DNA of 64,000 nt from Linyphia triangularis (GCA_963978545.1 OZ021730.1:4566201-4630200); one strand, 5' to 3'; positions 9,074 to 20,063 are shown, counted from the first letter of the stretch. Made by a program: numbers and translations. The notes: generated from the letters alone by a model not told the origin.

Positions 9074-10435
9074 ATGGCATCAATTCTTCCTTTGTGCCCC
9101 ACGGGAGGCCTTAATCCCCAGACAACTAAACAAACAACCAAAAGAACCCTCGAAATAGATGACAATAGTATCCCCAAAAAACAGGCATCTCCAAATAATG
9201 AACCTACTTTTCTTATAGTGCATTCTGAATCAGGCGAATTGGGCAAAATGTCCCCCTTTTTCATACAAAAGGGTTTAAAAGGCATTTGCGGAAATGAGCC
9301 CAAAACAATTAAAAAACTAAAATCCGGCGACTTCCTTATCGAAACAAAAGACAATAGGCAATCCCAATATCTCATCTCTGCAACTAAAATAGGTAACATA
9401 ACAATAACCGTAACTCCACATAAAGCACTAAATTCCTGTCAAGGCGTAATCTCTGAAAGTGACCTCCAGCATGTCGAAGAAGAAGAAATATTAAAAGAAC
9501 TCTCACCCCAAGGAATCACAAAAGTAAAACGCATCACAATCAAACGAGATGGAAATATAATAAAAACCAAACACCTGATCTTAACCTTTGATACACCAAA
9601 ACTGCCGAATAGAATTACCGCAGGATACTTAAGTTGCCCAGTTCGCCCATTCATACCTAATCCCTTACGTTGTTTCAAATGCCATAAGTTCGGGCATTCG
9701 AAAAACGCATGCAGAGGCACTCAGGATATATGTGGAGTGTGTGGCAGCGCTGATCATCTAAGCGAAGGCTGCCAAGCTGAGCCCTCATGCGTTAACTGCT
9801 CTGGAAAACATCCATCTTTTTCCAGGCAGTGCCCAAACTGGATAGATGAAAAAGAAATCCAAAAAATTAAAACTAACAACAGCATTTCCTATCCAGAGGC
9901 CCGAACCATCTATGAAAACACAGTAGTTAATACAATGGCAAAAAAAATAGCAAAAACAATCGTACCTAAACCATCCGAAGTAAAATCTATATCTACACAA
10001 ACAGATATCCACATCCCAAACTCCCGAATGTCACCAGAACAACTGCTTGAATGTTTTTCCCCACCCGCCAAATTCAGTAACTCTTCTTGTCAAACAAACC
10101 CACTTCCAGGCAATTCAAAACTTAAAGCAAATCCACCAAAACCTACTGCAAAACCTAACAAAAACAAGAAACAATTGGAACAAAAGCAATCAAATAAACC
10201 TGGAGATGCCCTAAAAAATAAAATACAATCAAAATTACAAGTGAATACAAAGCAAAAAACTGTAACAAATAAAGAGAGGTCAGAATCATCGGGAACATCT
10301 ACCGATGATGAAAGAGATGTCATCTCGGGTCTTGAACCAGGTGACATGGAGGTCGACCCAGGCCTCGAGACCCTTGCTCTTCTTCATCCGAGGAGCAAGT
10401 CAAAAGACCGGCGGAACGACAATATTTCCAATTAA
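9074..10435 (+). CDS. B-beta LINE ORF1, zinc-knuckle protein
   Basis: An intact 453-residue frame starting MASILPLCPTGGLNPQ, the same start as in K. The RRM-like region has FLIVHSESGELGKMSPFFIQKG, KKLKSGDFLIE, SCQGVISESDLQHV and KRITIKRDGN. Three zinc knuckles begin near residue 195 (FKCHKFGHSKNAC, CGVCGSADHLSEGC, CVNCSGKHPSFSRQC). The tail is Lys/Asn/Ser-rich and ends with an acidic EEDxxxGLEPGDMEVDPGLE-like stretch. ORF2 begins 8 nt after the stop. Expected role: RNA binding and RNP assembly. Confidence 0.82.
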   Translation: MASILPLCPTGGLNPQTTKQTTKRTLEIDDNSIPKKQASPNNEPTFLIVHSESGELGKMSPFFIQKGLKGICGNEPKTIKKLKSGDFLIETKDNRQSQYLISATKIGNITITVTPHKALNSCQGVISESDLQHVEEEEILKELSPQGITKVKRITIKRDGNIIKTKHLILTFDTPKLPNRITAGYLSCPVRPFIPNPLRCFKCHKFGHSKNACRGTQDICGVCGSADHLSEGCQAEPSCVNCSGKHPSFSRQCPNWIDEKEIQKIKTNNSISYPEARTIYENTVVNTMAKKIAKTIVPKPSEVKSISTQTDIHIPNSRMSPEQLLECFSPPAKFSNSSCQTNPLPGNSKLKANPPKPTAKPNKNKKQLEQKQSNKPGDALKNKIQSKLQVNTKQKTVTNKERSESSGTSTDDERDVISGLEPGDMEVDPGLETLALLHPRSKSKDRRNDNISN

Positions 10436-10443
10436 CATTCAAT

Positions 10444-13400
10444 ATGTTATCTTGGAATTGTCGTGGTTTCCATCAAAATTCGGTAGATATAAAACATCTT
10501 GTAGATTTGTACAAACCTGTCTGCTTCTGTTTACAAGAGACGCTCTTGAAGCCTTTTCAAAGCTCTCTTGTTAGGGGGTATACTCCTCTACGTAAGGATT
10601 ATATTAGCGGCGACAGAGCTAGCGGTGGTGTTGCTATATTTACATCTGATAGCAGTCCATCCACCCCGCTATCGCTCACAACCTCCTTACAAGCTGTTGC
10701 TGTTAGAGTAACTGTAAAAAACTTACTTGTCACAGTTTGCGCAGTTTATCTCCCCCCTAATCGTAACATCCGACAAACAGAACTAGACAGGCTTTGTGAC
10801 CAGCTTCCACCCCCTATTATTATAATGGGGGATTTTAATGGTCACAATCCTCTTTGGGGTAGCCCAGACGTTAACAACCGTGGAAGACAGATTGAAAAAT
10901 TTATAGAGGATCAGAATCTCTGTCTTCTCAACGATGGGCAACATACATACTTCCACACCCCATCGAGGTCGTTTCATGCCATCGATCTTGCCTTGTGTTC
11001 ACCATCTCTATTACATCTTTGGTCTTTCCATGTTGGACGCAATCTGTATCATAGCGACCACTTTCCCATCATTATGAAATATAAAAGAGATGAGACTAAT
11101 CCTTCCTACCGCCTACCTCGATTTAAAATTGAGGCGGCGAACTGGGAATTGTTTTGTTCAGTTATACAATTATCCGACGAGATGGTGAACCAAGAGAACA
11201 TCGATGAGGCTGTAAATTCTGTCACCCTGGCCATTTTGGAAGCTGCTCGCATTTCTATACCTGTGACATCTACAAATCTACCGAAAATTCCAAAACCATG
11301 GTGGAATAACGACTGCAAAATTGCCCACAAAAAGCAGAGGAAGGCTTGGGGTATCTTTCGTCGATACCCCACTGAAACCAACCTCATCGCTTTCAAATGT
11401 GCTCGAGCGGAAGCTCGAAGGATCCGCCGGCGTAGCCAAAAGGATTCTTGGATGCATTATGTCAGCACTATAACATCGAATACTTCTTCTAAAAGGGTCT
11501 GGAACAAAGTCAATAAAATCAAGGGTCAGTACCCTAGACACTCCGTTTCCATCTTGGAAACAGATATAGGAATAGTTTCAGACCCTAAATGTATTGCTGA
11601 CGTCCTGGCTGACTCATTTGCTAAAGTTTCCAGCAACTCGAATTACCAAGAGCCGTTTGCCTCCATCAAACGTAAAGCTGAGAAATCTAAATTGAATTTT
11701 ACATCTGCCATGTTGGAAGACTATAATGCTGATTTCACCATGGCCGAGTTAACACGAGCTCTTTCGAACACTCGCGGCTCGGCTGTTGGTCATGAGGAAA
11801 TCCATTATAGTATGATAAAGCATCTCCAGCCTCTCCAACTTAAATTTATTCTCAAGCTATATAATAGGATCTGGCGGGAAAATAAATTTCCGTCATCATG
11901 GCAACGTGCTCTTGTAATTCCAATAGTCAAGCCAGGTAAAGACCCTAAGAGTCCTTCCAGCTACAGACCAATAGCTTTGACCAGCTGCTTATGTAAACTA
12001 TTGGAGAAAGTGGTCAATGCCCGTCTTCTCTTTTATTTGGAACAAAATAATTGTCTATCTCAGTCTCAGGGAGGTTTCCGTCGTGGACGTTGTACACTTG
12101 ATAACCTCCTCCTCCTTGAAACATCTATTCGGGAGGCTTTTGTCAAGCGGAACCATTTGGTGTCTGTATTTTTCGACATGGAGAAAGCATATGACCGTAC
12201 TTGGAGATATGGTATCCTCAGAGACCTACATAATTTAGGTCTCAGAGGAAATTTACCACTCTTTATTGAGAATTTCCTTTCTCGGAGAGTCTTCCAAGTA
12301 CGCGTCAACACCATCTTATCAGATGAGTTTATTCAGGAGCAAGGCGTTCCCCAAGGAAGTGTATTGAGTTGCGCACTGTTTGTCGTAAAAGTCAACAACA
12401 TTATGACCTGCCTACCACCTGCAGTGTCTGGTTCACTTTTTGTTGATGACTTTCAGATAGCGTGCGCTTCAATAAATATGTCTCATATCGAAAGACAGGT
12501 TCAACTTGCCATTAGAAGAATTTCAGGCTGGGCCAATCAGAATGGGTTTACGTTCAATGTCCAAAAAACTGTGGCCATGCACTTTTGCAGGAAACGTGAG
12601 TTACATAACGATCCCGAGCTCTTCTTGAATGGGGTCCAAATACCTATTGTATCGGAAACAAAATTCCTCGGGGTCTTTTTCGACTCGAAGCTCACTTTCC
12701 TGCCTCATATAAAACATCTGAGACTAAAGTGCACTAAAGCTCTGAATCTTCTGAAAGTGCTTTCTAACACTTCCTGGGGTGCTGATACCATATCCATGTT
12801 GAGAATATACAGATGCCTTATTCGTTCCAAACTTGATTATGGCTCTGTGGTGTATGGATCCGCCAGAAAATCGGCGTTGAGACTCCTCGATCCTGTTCAC
12901 CATCATGGTGTCAGGATCGCGTCCGGAGTCTTCCGTACATCACCAATTCCAAGTGTACTTAATACATGTACGGAACACTCTTTGAAACTGAGACGAGATA
13001 AGCTTTGTTTAAAATTAAGAGTAATCCTAATCATCCGCTCTTTTATTATGTTTTTAATCCTTCCCATCAAAGACTTTTTAACGCTCGCCCTTCATGCATT
13101 CCCTCCTTTTCATTAAGAATGCTGGACATTCTTTCTTCTTACTGTTTAGAAAATTTTCAAATTCATTTAACCATGTCCATTATACCACCTTGGCATCCTC
13201 ATAATATCACTGTTTTAAATGCATTCAGTTCTTTTGAAAAGAGTGAAACACCAAATATTGTGTTCACTCAACTTTTTAATCATCATCGGGACAATTTTAA
13301 AAATTTCAAAGCCATTTATACAGATGGATCCAAAAGCCAGGGGCATGTTGGATCAGCTGCTGTCACTGATAATACTATCCTATTGTCAGAACTACATCCG

Positions 13401-14108
13401 TGCAGTTCTGTATATACAGCCGAGTCTCATGCCATCCTCCTGGCTTTAAATTATATATCTGAACAATCCTACAGGCAATGGATCATTTATACTGATTCAC
13501 GGAGCTGTCTTGATTCTATAAGTGACCCTTCCTATCATACTCATCCACTTTTAATGAAAAGTATATCTCTTCATAATTCTCTTTTAGAAAATGATTTTAT
13601 TATTATGTTTTGCTGGGTCCCTGGTCATGTGGGGATCCTAGGCAATGAGCGGGCAGATGACATTGCCAAAACTGTCAATGGTCCCAGGAGTCCATTCTTA
13701 TACCCTGAGGACATATACAGAGTGTGTGCAAATGCTCTGTCTCGCTCGTGGCAAGCCGCGTGGGATTCGGAGACCAATAATAAACTACATTCTTTAATGC
13801 CACTAACAACAGGTTTTTCTTTCTCTCAACCAACTAGGAAGAGAGAAGTGATTCTTTCACGTCTCCGAATCGGACACACACGTTTTACACACGCCCATCT
13901 TCTGCTGGCAGAGGATGTCCCCACATGTACTAACTGTGGCGTTAATTACTCTGTTCTTCATATTTTAACTGAATGTCCTTGTTTTAATTCAACTAGGCTG
14001 CGCCTGTTTCATACGAATCATCCACCATTATCATCACTTTTAGGATCATCGCCTCATAAAAATCTTTTTACATTTTTAAAAGAGATTGGTTTTTACAGTT
14101 TGATTTAG
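10444..14108 (+). pseudogene. B3 ORF2 with one frameshift
   Basis: Starts MLSWNCRGFHQNS, 8 nt after the ORF1 stop. Endonuclease (MGDFNGHNPLWGSP, SDHFPI) and RT (FFDMEKAYDRTWR, EQGVPQGSVLS, LFVDDFQIA) are intact. Near 13010-13016 about 13 bp are lost relative to K, within an A/T-rich repeat, shifting the frame. The rest continues in the frame of 13005-14108: RNase H (YTDGSKSQG, YTDSRS, GNERADD) and Cys/His cluster (CTNCGVNYSVLHILTEC). One lesion only, so a recently dead copy. Confidence 0.85.
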
Positions 14109-14245
14109 GATTTTTACTGCTTTACCTATTTTAATTGTTTTACCTATTTTAATGTTTGCAATTGTTTTTGAAATTTATGTGGGTGAATAATAATAATAAT
14201 TTAATTTTTATCTAGATAAACTTCCTTTATTGAATAATCACTGGC

Positions 14246-14314
14246 TTGGCGCAGTATAGCCCATGGGAAGCTCTTAAGCCATAAAACCCTACACATCCAA
14301 CCAACCAACCAACC
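14246..14314 (+). repeat. B3 3' hairpin and (AACC)n tail
   Basis: TTGGC at 14246-14250 can pair with GCC(A) at 14278-14281, and an inner AGC/GCT stem is possible. The canonical 3' strand GCGCC has decayed to AAGCC, so the outer stem is shorter than in J, K or M. Four AACC units end at 14314, where B2 ORF1 resumes. Confidence 0.6.
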
Positions 14315-14702
14315 ACAAACAGAACCGATTCCTTCCACTTCCAAAGATATTAATCAAACAAACAAAACAAAACCAAAAAGTACTAAAAAAAGTGAAACAA
14401 ATAAAGCAACTAAACCTGGGGAAGCTTTAAAACAAAAAATATTGAAAAAATCAAGATTGCACCTTGATTCCGCAAATACGTCGAAAAACTCTGCAGAAAC
14501 ACCTCTAACAGCTTTATTGCAGAAGGTTGCTACTACTACGCAACCCATTACTTGTGAAAAATTGGAATCATCAGAAGAAGAAGCCATATCAGGGCTTTCT
14601 GACTCTGGTGATATGGATGTCGAGTTAGGGCTCGAGACTCCTCCTAATCTCCAACCAAGGAGGAGATCAAAGGAAAGGGGATCCGGCAAAAATTCATCAT
14701 AA
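14315..14702 (+). pseudogene. B2 ORF1, C-terminal part
   Basis: Open frame continuing the B2 ORF1 after the B3 insertion. It is Lys/Thr-rich with the conserved KPGEALKQKI segment and the acidic ESSEEEAISGLSDSGDMDVELGLE ending (read here in parts), and stops at 14700-14702. Compared with G and J, about 115 codons covering the remaining zinc knuckles are absent between 8841 and this point. Confidence 0.78.
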
Positions 14703-14710
14703 CATTCCAT

Positions 14711-15816
14711 CTCCTTTCCTGGAATTGTCGCGGTTTCCACCACAATTCGGTAGATACTAAACTTCTCGTCGATGAATACAAACCTGTCTGTTTCTGTTTG
14801 CAAGAAACGCTCTTGAAGCCCTTTCAGAGCTCTCTTGTTAGGGGGTATAGTCCTCTTCGTAAGGACTATGCCAACAGAGACAGAGCTAGCGGTGGTGTTG
14901 CTATATTTACATCAAATAGTAATCCATCCACCCCGCTATCGCTCATAACTCATCTACAGGCTGTTGCTGTTAGAGTCGCCGTGGAAAAACGATTAATAAC
15001 AGTTTGCTCAATTTACCTCCCCCCTAATCATAATATCCGACAAACAGACTTAGACAGGCTATGCGATCAGCTTCCAGCACCCTTTATTATAATGGGAGAT
15101 CTTCATGGCCATAGTCCTCTTTGGGGTAGCCCAGATTTAAATGTTCGTGGTAGGCAAATCGAAAAATTTATAGATGACAAAAATCTTTGTCTTCTTAACA
15201 ACGGAAAATCTACCTACTTCCACACCCCTTCGAGGACATTTCATGCCATTGATCTCGTCTTGTGTTCACCATCTCTTTTCTCATATTTTAGTTTTCACGT
15301 GGGAAGTGATCCCTACCATAGTGATCACTTCCCAATATGCCTTGAGTCTTCAATAACTTATGTTTCTCCTTTCCGTCCTCCTCGTTTTATTTTTGAGGCA
15401 GCGGACTGGGAACGTTATTCATCTGTTATTCAATTAACACACGAGATGGTGGACGAAGATGACATTGATGATGCTATTAACTCAGTTTCACAGGCTATGT
15501 TGGAAGCTGCTCGCCTTTCCATCCCCGTCACATCGACTAATCTACCGAGAATACCAAAGCCGTGGTGGAACCACGACTGCAAAATGGCGCATAAGAAACA
15601 GAGGAGGGCTTGGGGTACGTTTCGCCGGTACCCCACCCAGTTTAACCTCATACGTTTCAAGCGTGCCCGAGCCGAGGCCCGTACCATTCGTAGACGAAGC
15701 CAGAGGGATTCTTGGCAGAGTTATGTTAATACCATAACCTCTGCAACATCCTCAAAAAAGGTCTGGAACAAGGTCAATAAGATCAAAGGTCGGTACCCTA
15801 ATCTCTCTATATCTAT
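14711..15816 (+). pseudogene. B2 ORF2, N-terminal endonuclease part
   Basis: The frame is open from the AUAA overlap with the ORF1 stop. The codon aligned with the ATG of K is CTC, as in all B-alpha copies. It encodes the endonuclease domain and linker (SWNCRGFHHNS, QETLLKPFQSSLVRGYSPL, SDHFPI). The usual MGDFNGH motif reads MGDLHGH, so a conserved Asn is His. It is cut at 15816 by element D, so RT and RNase H are missing from this side. Confidence 0.8.
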
Positions 15817-16036
15817 CCCCTCAGGGGGTTTACTTTCTATAAGTAAATACGGGCTTCACAACCCCGGGGCGCCCCAGTGATCTATCCCTCCTTCTGTTTT
15901 ATCTTCTCGTTTTGTTTTTGTATTTATCGTTTGACTTCTTTCTTCCCTCGTTGTGGTTACCTCTTCAAAGGTGAGGGCTCCCCTTGAGAAGCTTTGTGCC
16001 GCTCTGTTGCCATCAGCTTCTCTCGGGCATTTAATC
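15817..16036 (+). mobile_element. LINE D, 5' end of the 5'UTR only
   Basis: Begins with CCCCTCAGGGGG and the following hairpin exactly like the complete elements, inside B2 ORF2. Only about 220 bp of 5'UTR are visible before another identical 5' end starts at 16037, following ...gggcatttaatc. Its body is expected beyond the nested insertions, outside the window. Whether it is family A or B cannot be told from this piece. Confidence 0.7.
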
Positions 16037-16668
16037 CCCCTCAGGGGGTTTACTTTCTATAAGTAAATACGGGCTTCACAACCCCGGGGCTCCCCAGTGA
16101 TCTATCCCTCCTTCTGTTTTACCTTCTCGTTATGGTTTTGTATTTATTGTTTGGCTTCTCTTCCATCCCTCATTGTGGTTACCTCTTCAGAGGTGAGGGC
16201 TCCCCTTGAGAAGCTTTGTGCCGCTCTGTTGCTATCAGCTTCTCTTGGGGATTATATCACCCACGTGTTTGCCGTGCGTGGAGACCCGTGTCCCTGGAAA
16301 GGGGGATCCTGGTAGTTGAGGGGCGACATACTGTCCCAATACACTACTTTGGCCCTTGCTTCAGATAAACGGGAGGTACACATTGGTCCCGTGTGTATCA
16401 ATCGGCTGGTCGTCCGACTTCGTCGGCGGCTAGGGATCAAGCGTCCGACTCGTCTGCTGGGAATCTCGTTAAGGGTGGAGACTTCTACAGGGACGAGCCG
16501 GTCGCGTATAGGCATTGGTTAACCCGATAGTCATTCCGTGCGTAACAGTTCTGTTGATATTTTGTTTTCTTTTATGATTTTTGTTGCTTGCCGGGATGCT
16601 CTATCCCCGATATTGTGGACTCCATGGAGGGTGGGACACTAGTGCCCGAATTTTATTTCTTTTCTTTT
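16037..16668 (+). promoter_or_regulatory. E 5'UTR (common LINE 5'UTR)
   Basis: 632 bp leader with terminal CCCCTCAGGGGG, a TTTACTT/AAGTAAA hairpin, a CCGAC-TTC-GTCGG hairpin, and a long stem bracketing the conserved ctgctgggaatctcgttaa segment (two mismatches here). It ends about 10 nt after the agtgcccgaatt motif, just before the ORF1 ATG. It should contain the internal promoter expected of a 5'-complete LINE, but no TATA box is seen. Confidence 0.65.
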
Positions 16669-17796
16669 ATGGCTAATAAATCTTCTTCTTCTTCTCCCCC
16701 TAGTGGGGAGCAACATGGACAAAACTTTACAAACCACATTGCAGCAAAATTCATTATCGTTCATCGTAAGGAGGGTTCTTTCGAAAAGGTATCTCCATTT
16801 CTAATAGAAAAAACTCTGGCATCATTTGTTGGCGATACAGCTTCAGTTAAGAAACTGAAGTCTGGAGATCTTTTAGTTGAAGTTCGTAATGTCCAACAAG
16901 CGAAGAATATACTAAAGATCGAATATTTTGGTACACTCCCGGTAAATGTGACAGTACATGGTTCCCTTAATAAATCTCGCGGTGTGGTGTCTGAATCAGA
17001 CCTTTACCACACACCGGAGGACGAGATTCTTGACCACTTACGTGAGCAACACGTTTCAGCCGTCCACCGTATAACCATACGTCGAGAAGGGAATATCATA
17101 CCTACTAAGCATTTGATTCTCACTTTTGATTTGCCCACATTACCATCGCATATAAAAGCCGGTTATTTGAATTGCCCTATTCGTCCGTATGTTCCGAACC
17201 CACTTCGCTGTTTCAAGTGCCAGAAATATGGTCACTCACAAACAGCTTGTCGTGGGGAAACGGAAACATGTGCACGTTGTGCAAGTACTGGACATGATAG
17301 TGCAAATTGCAAGGCACCTGAAAAGTGTGTTAATTGTGATGGCTCCCATCCATCTTACTATCGGAAATGTCCAGTGTGGGTAAAAGAAAAGGAAATCCAG
17401 ACCGTGCGAGTGAACCAGAATTTGTCATACTTTGATGCTAGAAGACTTGTTGAAGCTAGAACCCCTTCTGTTGGTGTCGCCTATGCTGATGTTTGCAAAA
17501 AAACTTTCAGCAGCCAAAGCACACAGACAGAGTCTACTTCCTCAAGTCTAGTCAAATTACCTCAGAGAACATCTACGGAGGTAATTATTTTGAAGAAAAC
17601 CTTAGCTAAGTCCAAAGCATTACAAGCGATCAAACTTAAATCAGCTAAAGGAGGACCTTCGAGAGAGAAGCCCTCTAACCGTTTTAATATCCTTCGTTCA
17701 TTTAGGGAGGCGGATGTGGTGAACCTTCACCCATCTGATGACGAAGATATTAGTGAAGAGCCTGACCCCCATTTTAAAATTGCATCAAGTAATTAA
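16669..17796 (+). CDS. Family A LINE ORF1, zinc-knuckle protein (element E)
   Basis: A 375-residue frame from the ATG of MANKSSSSSPPSGEQ. I prefer it to the upstream in-frame codon at 16588 because it aligns with the ORF1 starts of F, H and M and lies just after the conserved 5'UTR end. It has the RRM-like region (KEGSFEKVSPFLIEKTL, KKLKSGDLLVEV, RGVVSESDLYH, HRITIRREGN) and three zinc knuckles from about residue 180 (FKCQKYGHSQTAC, CARCASTGHDSANC, CVNCDGSHPSYYRKC). The C-terminus is acidic. A 12-nt in-frame deletion near 17588 removes four residues relative to M. The stop overlaps the ORF2 start as TAATG. Confidence 0.85.
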   Translation: MANKSSSSSPPSGEQHGQNFTNHIAAKFIIVHRKEGSFEKVSPFLIEKTLASFVGDTASVKKLKSGDLLVEVRNVQQAKNILKIEYFGTLPVNVTVHGSLNKSRGVVSESDLYHTPEDEILDHLREQHVSAVHRITIRREGNIIPTKHLILTFDLPTLPSHIKAGYLNCPIRPYVPNPLRCFKCQKYGHSQTACRGETETCARCASTGHDSANCKAPEKCVNCDGSHPSYYRKCPVWVKEKEIQTVRVNQNLSYFDARRLVEARTPSVGVAYADVCKKTFSSQSTQTESTSSSLVKLPQRTSTEVIILKKTLAKSKALQAIKLKSAKGGPSREKPSNRFNILRSFREADVVNLHPSDDEDISEEPDPHFKIASSN

Positions 17797-19733
17797 TGGC
17801 TTCTTTTGTTTCTTGGAATTGTCGCGGTTTTAGGTCAAGGAAGGATGATGTGAAAAATATAATTTCCCTTTACCATCCAGCATGTTTGGCACTTCAAGAA
17901 ACTTTCTTGAATGATACTTATACATCTAAAATTCGTAGGTATAGTTGTATTAGAAAAGATGTTAGACGTGGTAATACGGTGTCTGGAGGAGTATGCCTTT
18001 TTATTTCTCACGATTACCCCAGCACTGTACTAACACTACGGACATCTCTACAGGCTGTGGCTGTGAGACTTCATTTACAGTCCCTTCTCACAGTCTGTTG
18101 CCTATACCTACCGCCACATGCTATCATCCGCCAAGAGGAAGTGAATAATCTGATAGACCAGCTTCCAGTGCCATTTTTACTGCTCGGTGACTTTAATGGA
18201 CACAGTACTATGTGGGGTAATGATAATACGAACCCTCGTGGGAGACAGATTGAAAAGTTGCTATCTGATCACTGTCTCTGTCTCCTGAATAACGAGGATA
18301 AAACTTATTTTCACGAACCCACTAGAACATTCCATTCACTTGATTTAGCCATTTGTTCCCCTATACTTTTGCCATACTTGAATTTTGCTGTTGGGAGTGA
18401 TCTACACAACAGTGATCACTTCCCTATCCTCATTTCCCATACTGGTAATGGTAGCGTCACCAACCGCTTACCGACATATAAATACCATAGGGCAAATTGG
18501 GACAAATTTACTGAGTTGGCTATTATAACAGGAACAATGGTGGACAGTGAGGATGTTGATACTGCTGTCCAAAATGTCACTCAAGCAATTTTAAATGCTG
18601 CTGACTCCTCCATTCCTAAGACATCACCTAGAACACTGCGGCACTGTAAACCATACTGGAATGCAGACTGTCAGTCTGCATACAAGAAACAAAAGAAGCT
18701 ATGGGGTATCTTCCGCAGATACCCAACTACAGGAAACCTTATCGCCTTTAAAAAGGCTAAGGCATTTGCTCGTAGAGTTAGACGTCAGAGTCAAAAGGAT
18801 TCTTGGATAAGTTATGTCTCTTCAATTACATCTAAAACATCAAGCAAGCAGTTGTGGAAGAAGGTTAGAGCAGCCAACGGTTTGTATCCGGAATATTCTT
18901 GTCCGATACTTCAAACCGGAGCTGCTGTGTTCTCTTCCCCTGAAGATATTGCTAACCTTATAGGTGAAACTTTTGAAAGTGTATCCAGTTCCGATTCTTA
19001 TAGTCCTACATTTTTAGTGACTAAGAATCGTGCTGAACGGGCTGGAATTAATTTCAAAAGCAATATTGAATATTCCTACAACTGTGATCTTAAAGCACTC
19101 TTCAATTCATACATCTTATCTAAAGCACATAACACCAGTCCAGGTCCAGATGGGATCAGTTACCAAATGCTTCGCCATTTAAGTCCAGATTCTCTTTTGA
19201 ACATCCTTTTTCTCTTTAATCGAATCTGGAAGGAGAACATTTTTCCTACCTTGTGGCGGGAAGCTACTGTAATCCCCATTCTGAAACCTGGAAAGGATCC
19301 CAAGGATCCTCTGAACTATCGACCGATAGCCTTAACGAGCTGCCTTTGTAAGACCTTTGAACGTATTGTAAACGCCCGACTCTCTTACATGTTAGAAAAA
19401 GATAAATGTATTTCACCTTTCCAGAGTGGGTTCCGACGAGGACGGTCCACTCTTGAAAACATCGTGAAACTAGAAACAGATGTCCGCAATGCCTTTGTGC
19501 AAAGGAATCATCTAGTTTCAATCTTTTTCGACATTGAGAAGGCGTATGATCATACGTGGCGATATGGTATCCTGCAAACTCTATTTAATTTTGGTTTTAG
19601 GGGTAATCTGCCCCTTTTTATTCAAAATTTTTTATCATCTCGTGTTTTTAGAGTTCGTATTGGAGCTTCATTTTCAAATTATTTTAACCAATCTGAGGGA
19701 GTTCCTCAAGGTTGTGTTTTAAGTGTCACCCTT
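17796..19733 (+). pseudogene. E ORF2, truncated in the reverse transcriptase
   Basis: Starts at the ATG of the TAATG overlap (MASFVSWNCRGF). Endonuclease (GDFNGHSTMWGN, SDHFPI) and RT up to motif B (FFDIEKAYDHTWR, EGVPQGCVLS) are present. The frame is lost at 19733, where the BEL LTR begins, before the YVDD motif. A perfect 26-bp inversion at 19092-19117 replaces MYELKSA with ALFNSYI while keeping the frame. Confidence 0.87.
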
Positions 19734-20029
19734 TGATGAATGTGTGTGTTGAGTCAGTTAAAAAACTTGGCGACGGACCATGTGTTCTTTGCCAGAAATT
19801 TATTCTGAAACCAAATCATAATTGTAGAGAAGTTCAACCAAGAAGAACTGTCTAGCTTTTTCAGATAAATATTCTGCTGAGTAACTTTTCAAGCGCAAAA
19901 TGGCTTGTTCGAAAAGCGTACTGAGGATCCCGTTCGTTGCCAGATGAGCAAGAGTAAAAATTCAAAACGGAGAAGAAATAGGCTGAACCGAATGACGTCA
20001 ACAAGGCTTGTTCAAACCAAAACCAAACA
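19734..20029 (-). repeat. BEL/Pao 3' LTR
   Basis: Read on the minus strand it begins TGTTTGGTTTTGG at 20029 and ends ACACATTCATCA at 19734, giving the TG...CA ends of an LTR and a length of 296 bp. A polypurine tract lies directly upstream. The partner 5' LTR is not in the window, so the boundaries rest on the TG/CA termini, the adjacent tract and the break in LINE E. Confidence 0.7.
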
Positions 20030-20063
20030 TTCTCCCACCCTTGAAACCCTCAGAGGGTTTCAA
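20030..20063 (-). other. Polypurine tract and adjacent palindrome of the BEL element
   Basis: On the minus strand AAGGGTGGGAGAA (20042-20030) immediately precedes the LTR and is the likely plus-strand primer. Overlapping its edge, 20041-20063 is a perfect inverted repeat TTGAAACCCTC-A-GAGGGTTTCAA that could fold into an 11-bp hairpin. Its role is unknown. Confidence 0.6.

Larger units (their letters stand above)
8842..14314 (+). mobile_element. B-beta LINE B3, 5'-truncated
   Basis: Begins inside the common 5'UTR at the segment ...tactgggaatctcgt. A 16-nt unit is repeated twice at the junction (8841-8856 and 8857-8872), a usual scar of abortive 5' end joining. ORF1 (9074-10435), ORF2 (10444-14108), a 3'UTR and an AACC tail ending at 14314 follow. 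It lies inside B2 ORF1. No clean target-site duplication is seen because target sequence is missing. Confidence 0.8.
7857..15816 (+). mobile_element. B-alpha LINE B2, interrupted by B3 and broken at its right end by D
   Basis: The 5'UTR and N-terminal ORF1 lie at 7857-8841. The C-terminal ORF1 and N-terminal ORF2 lie at 14315-15816. Between them sits the 5'-truncated element B3. The ORF1 reading frame does not rejoin exactly: roughly 115 codons present in other B-alpha ORF1 copies are missing, so a target deletion of about 350 bp accompanied or followed the B3 insertion. ORF2 stops at 15816, where a new LINE 5' end begins. The left boundary at 7857 is approximate. Confidence 0.75.
16037..19733 (+). 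mobile_element. Family A LINE E, cut at its right end by a BEL/Pao element
   Basis: Complete 5'UTR, ORF1 and the first 1938 nt of ORF2. It is almost identical to M (50485-56152), differing by a 12-nt ORF1 deletion, scattered substitutions and a 26-bp inversion. At 19733/19734 family A sequence stops within a run ccctttt and the BEL LTR begins with TG. The 3' part of ORF2 should follow the far end of the BEL element beyond the window. Confidence 0.85.

Noticed and set aside
14185..14205. AAT microsatellite as a LINE tail
   Set aside because: It lies inside the B3 3'UTR before the terminal hairpin and is not flanked by a junction.
16588..16668. N-terminal extension MPGCSIPDIVDSMEGG of family A ORF1
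   Set aside because: It is 5'UTR that happens to be open in some copies. The ATG at 16669 aligns with the ORF1 starts of other families.
20041..20063. Palindrome as a LINE 5' end (similar CCCTC/GAGGG core)
   Set aside because: It lacks the TTTACTT hairpin and the rest of the 5'UTR, and lies next to the BEL polypurine tract; the resemblance is chance.
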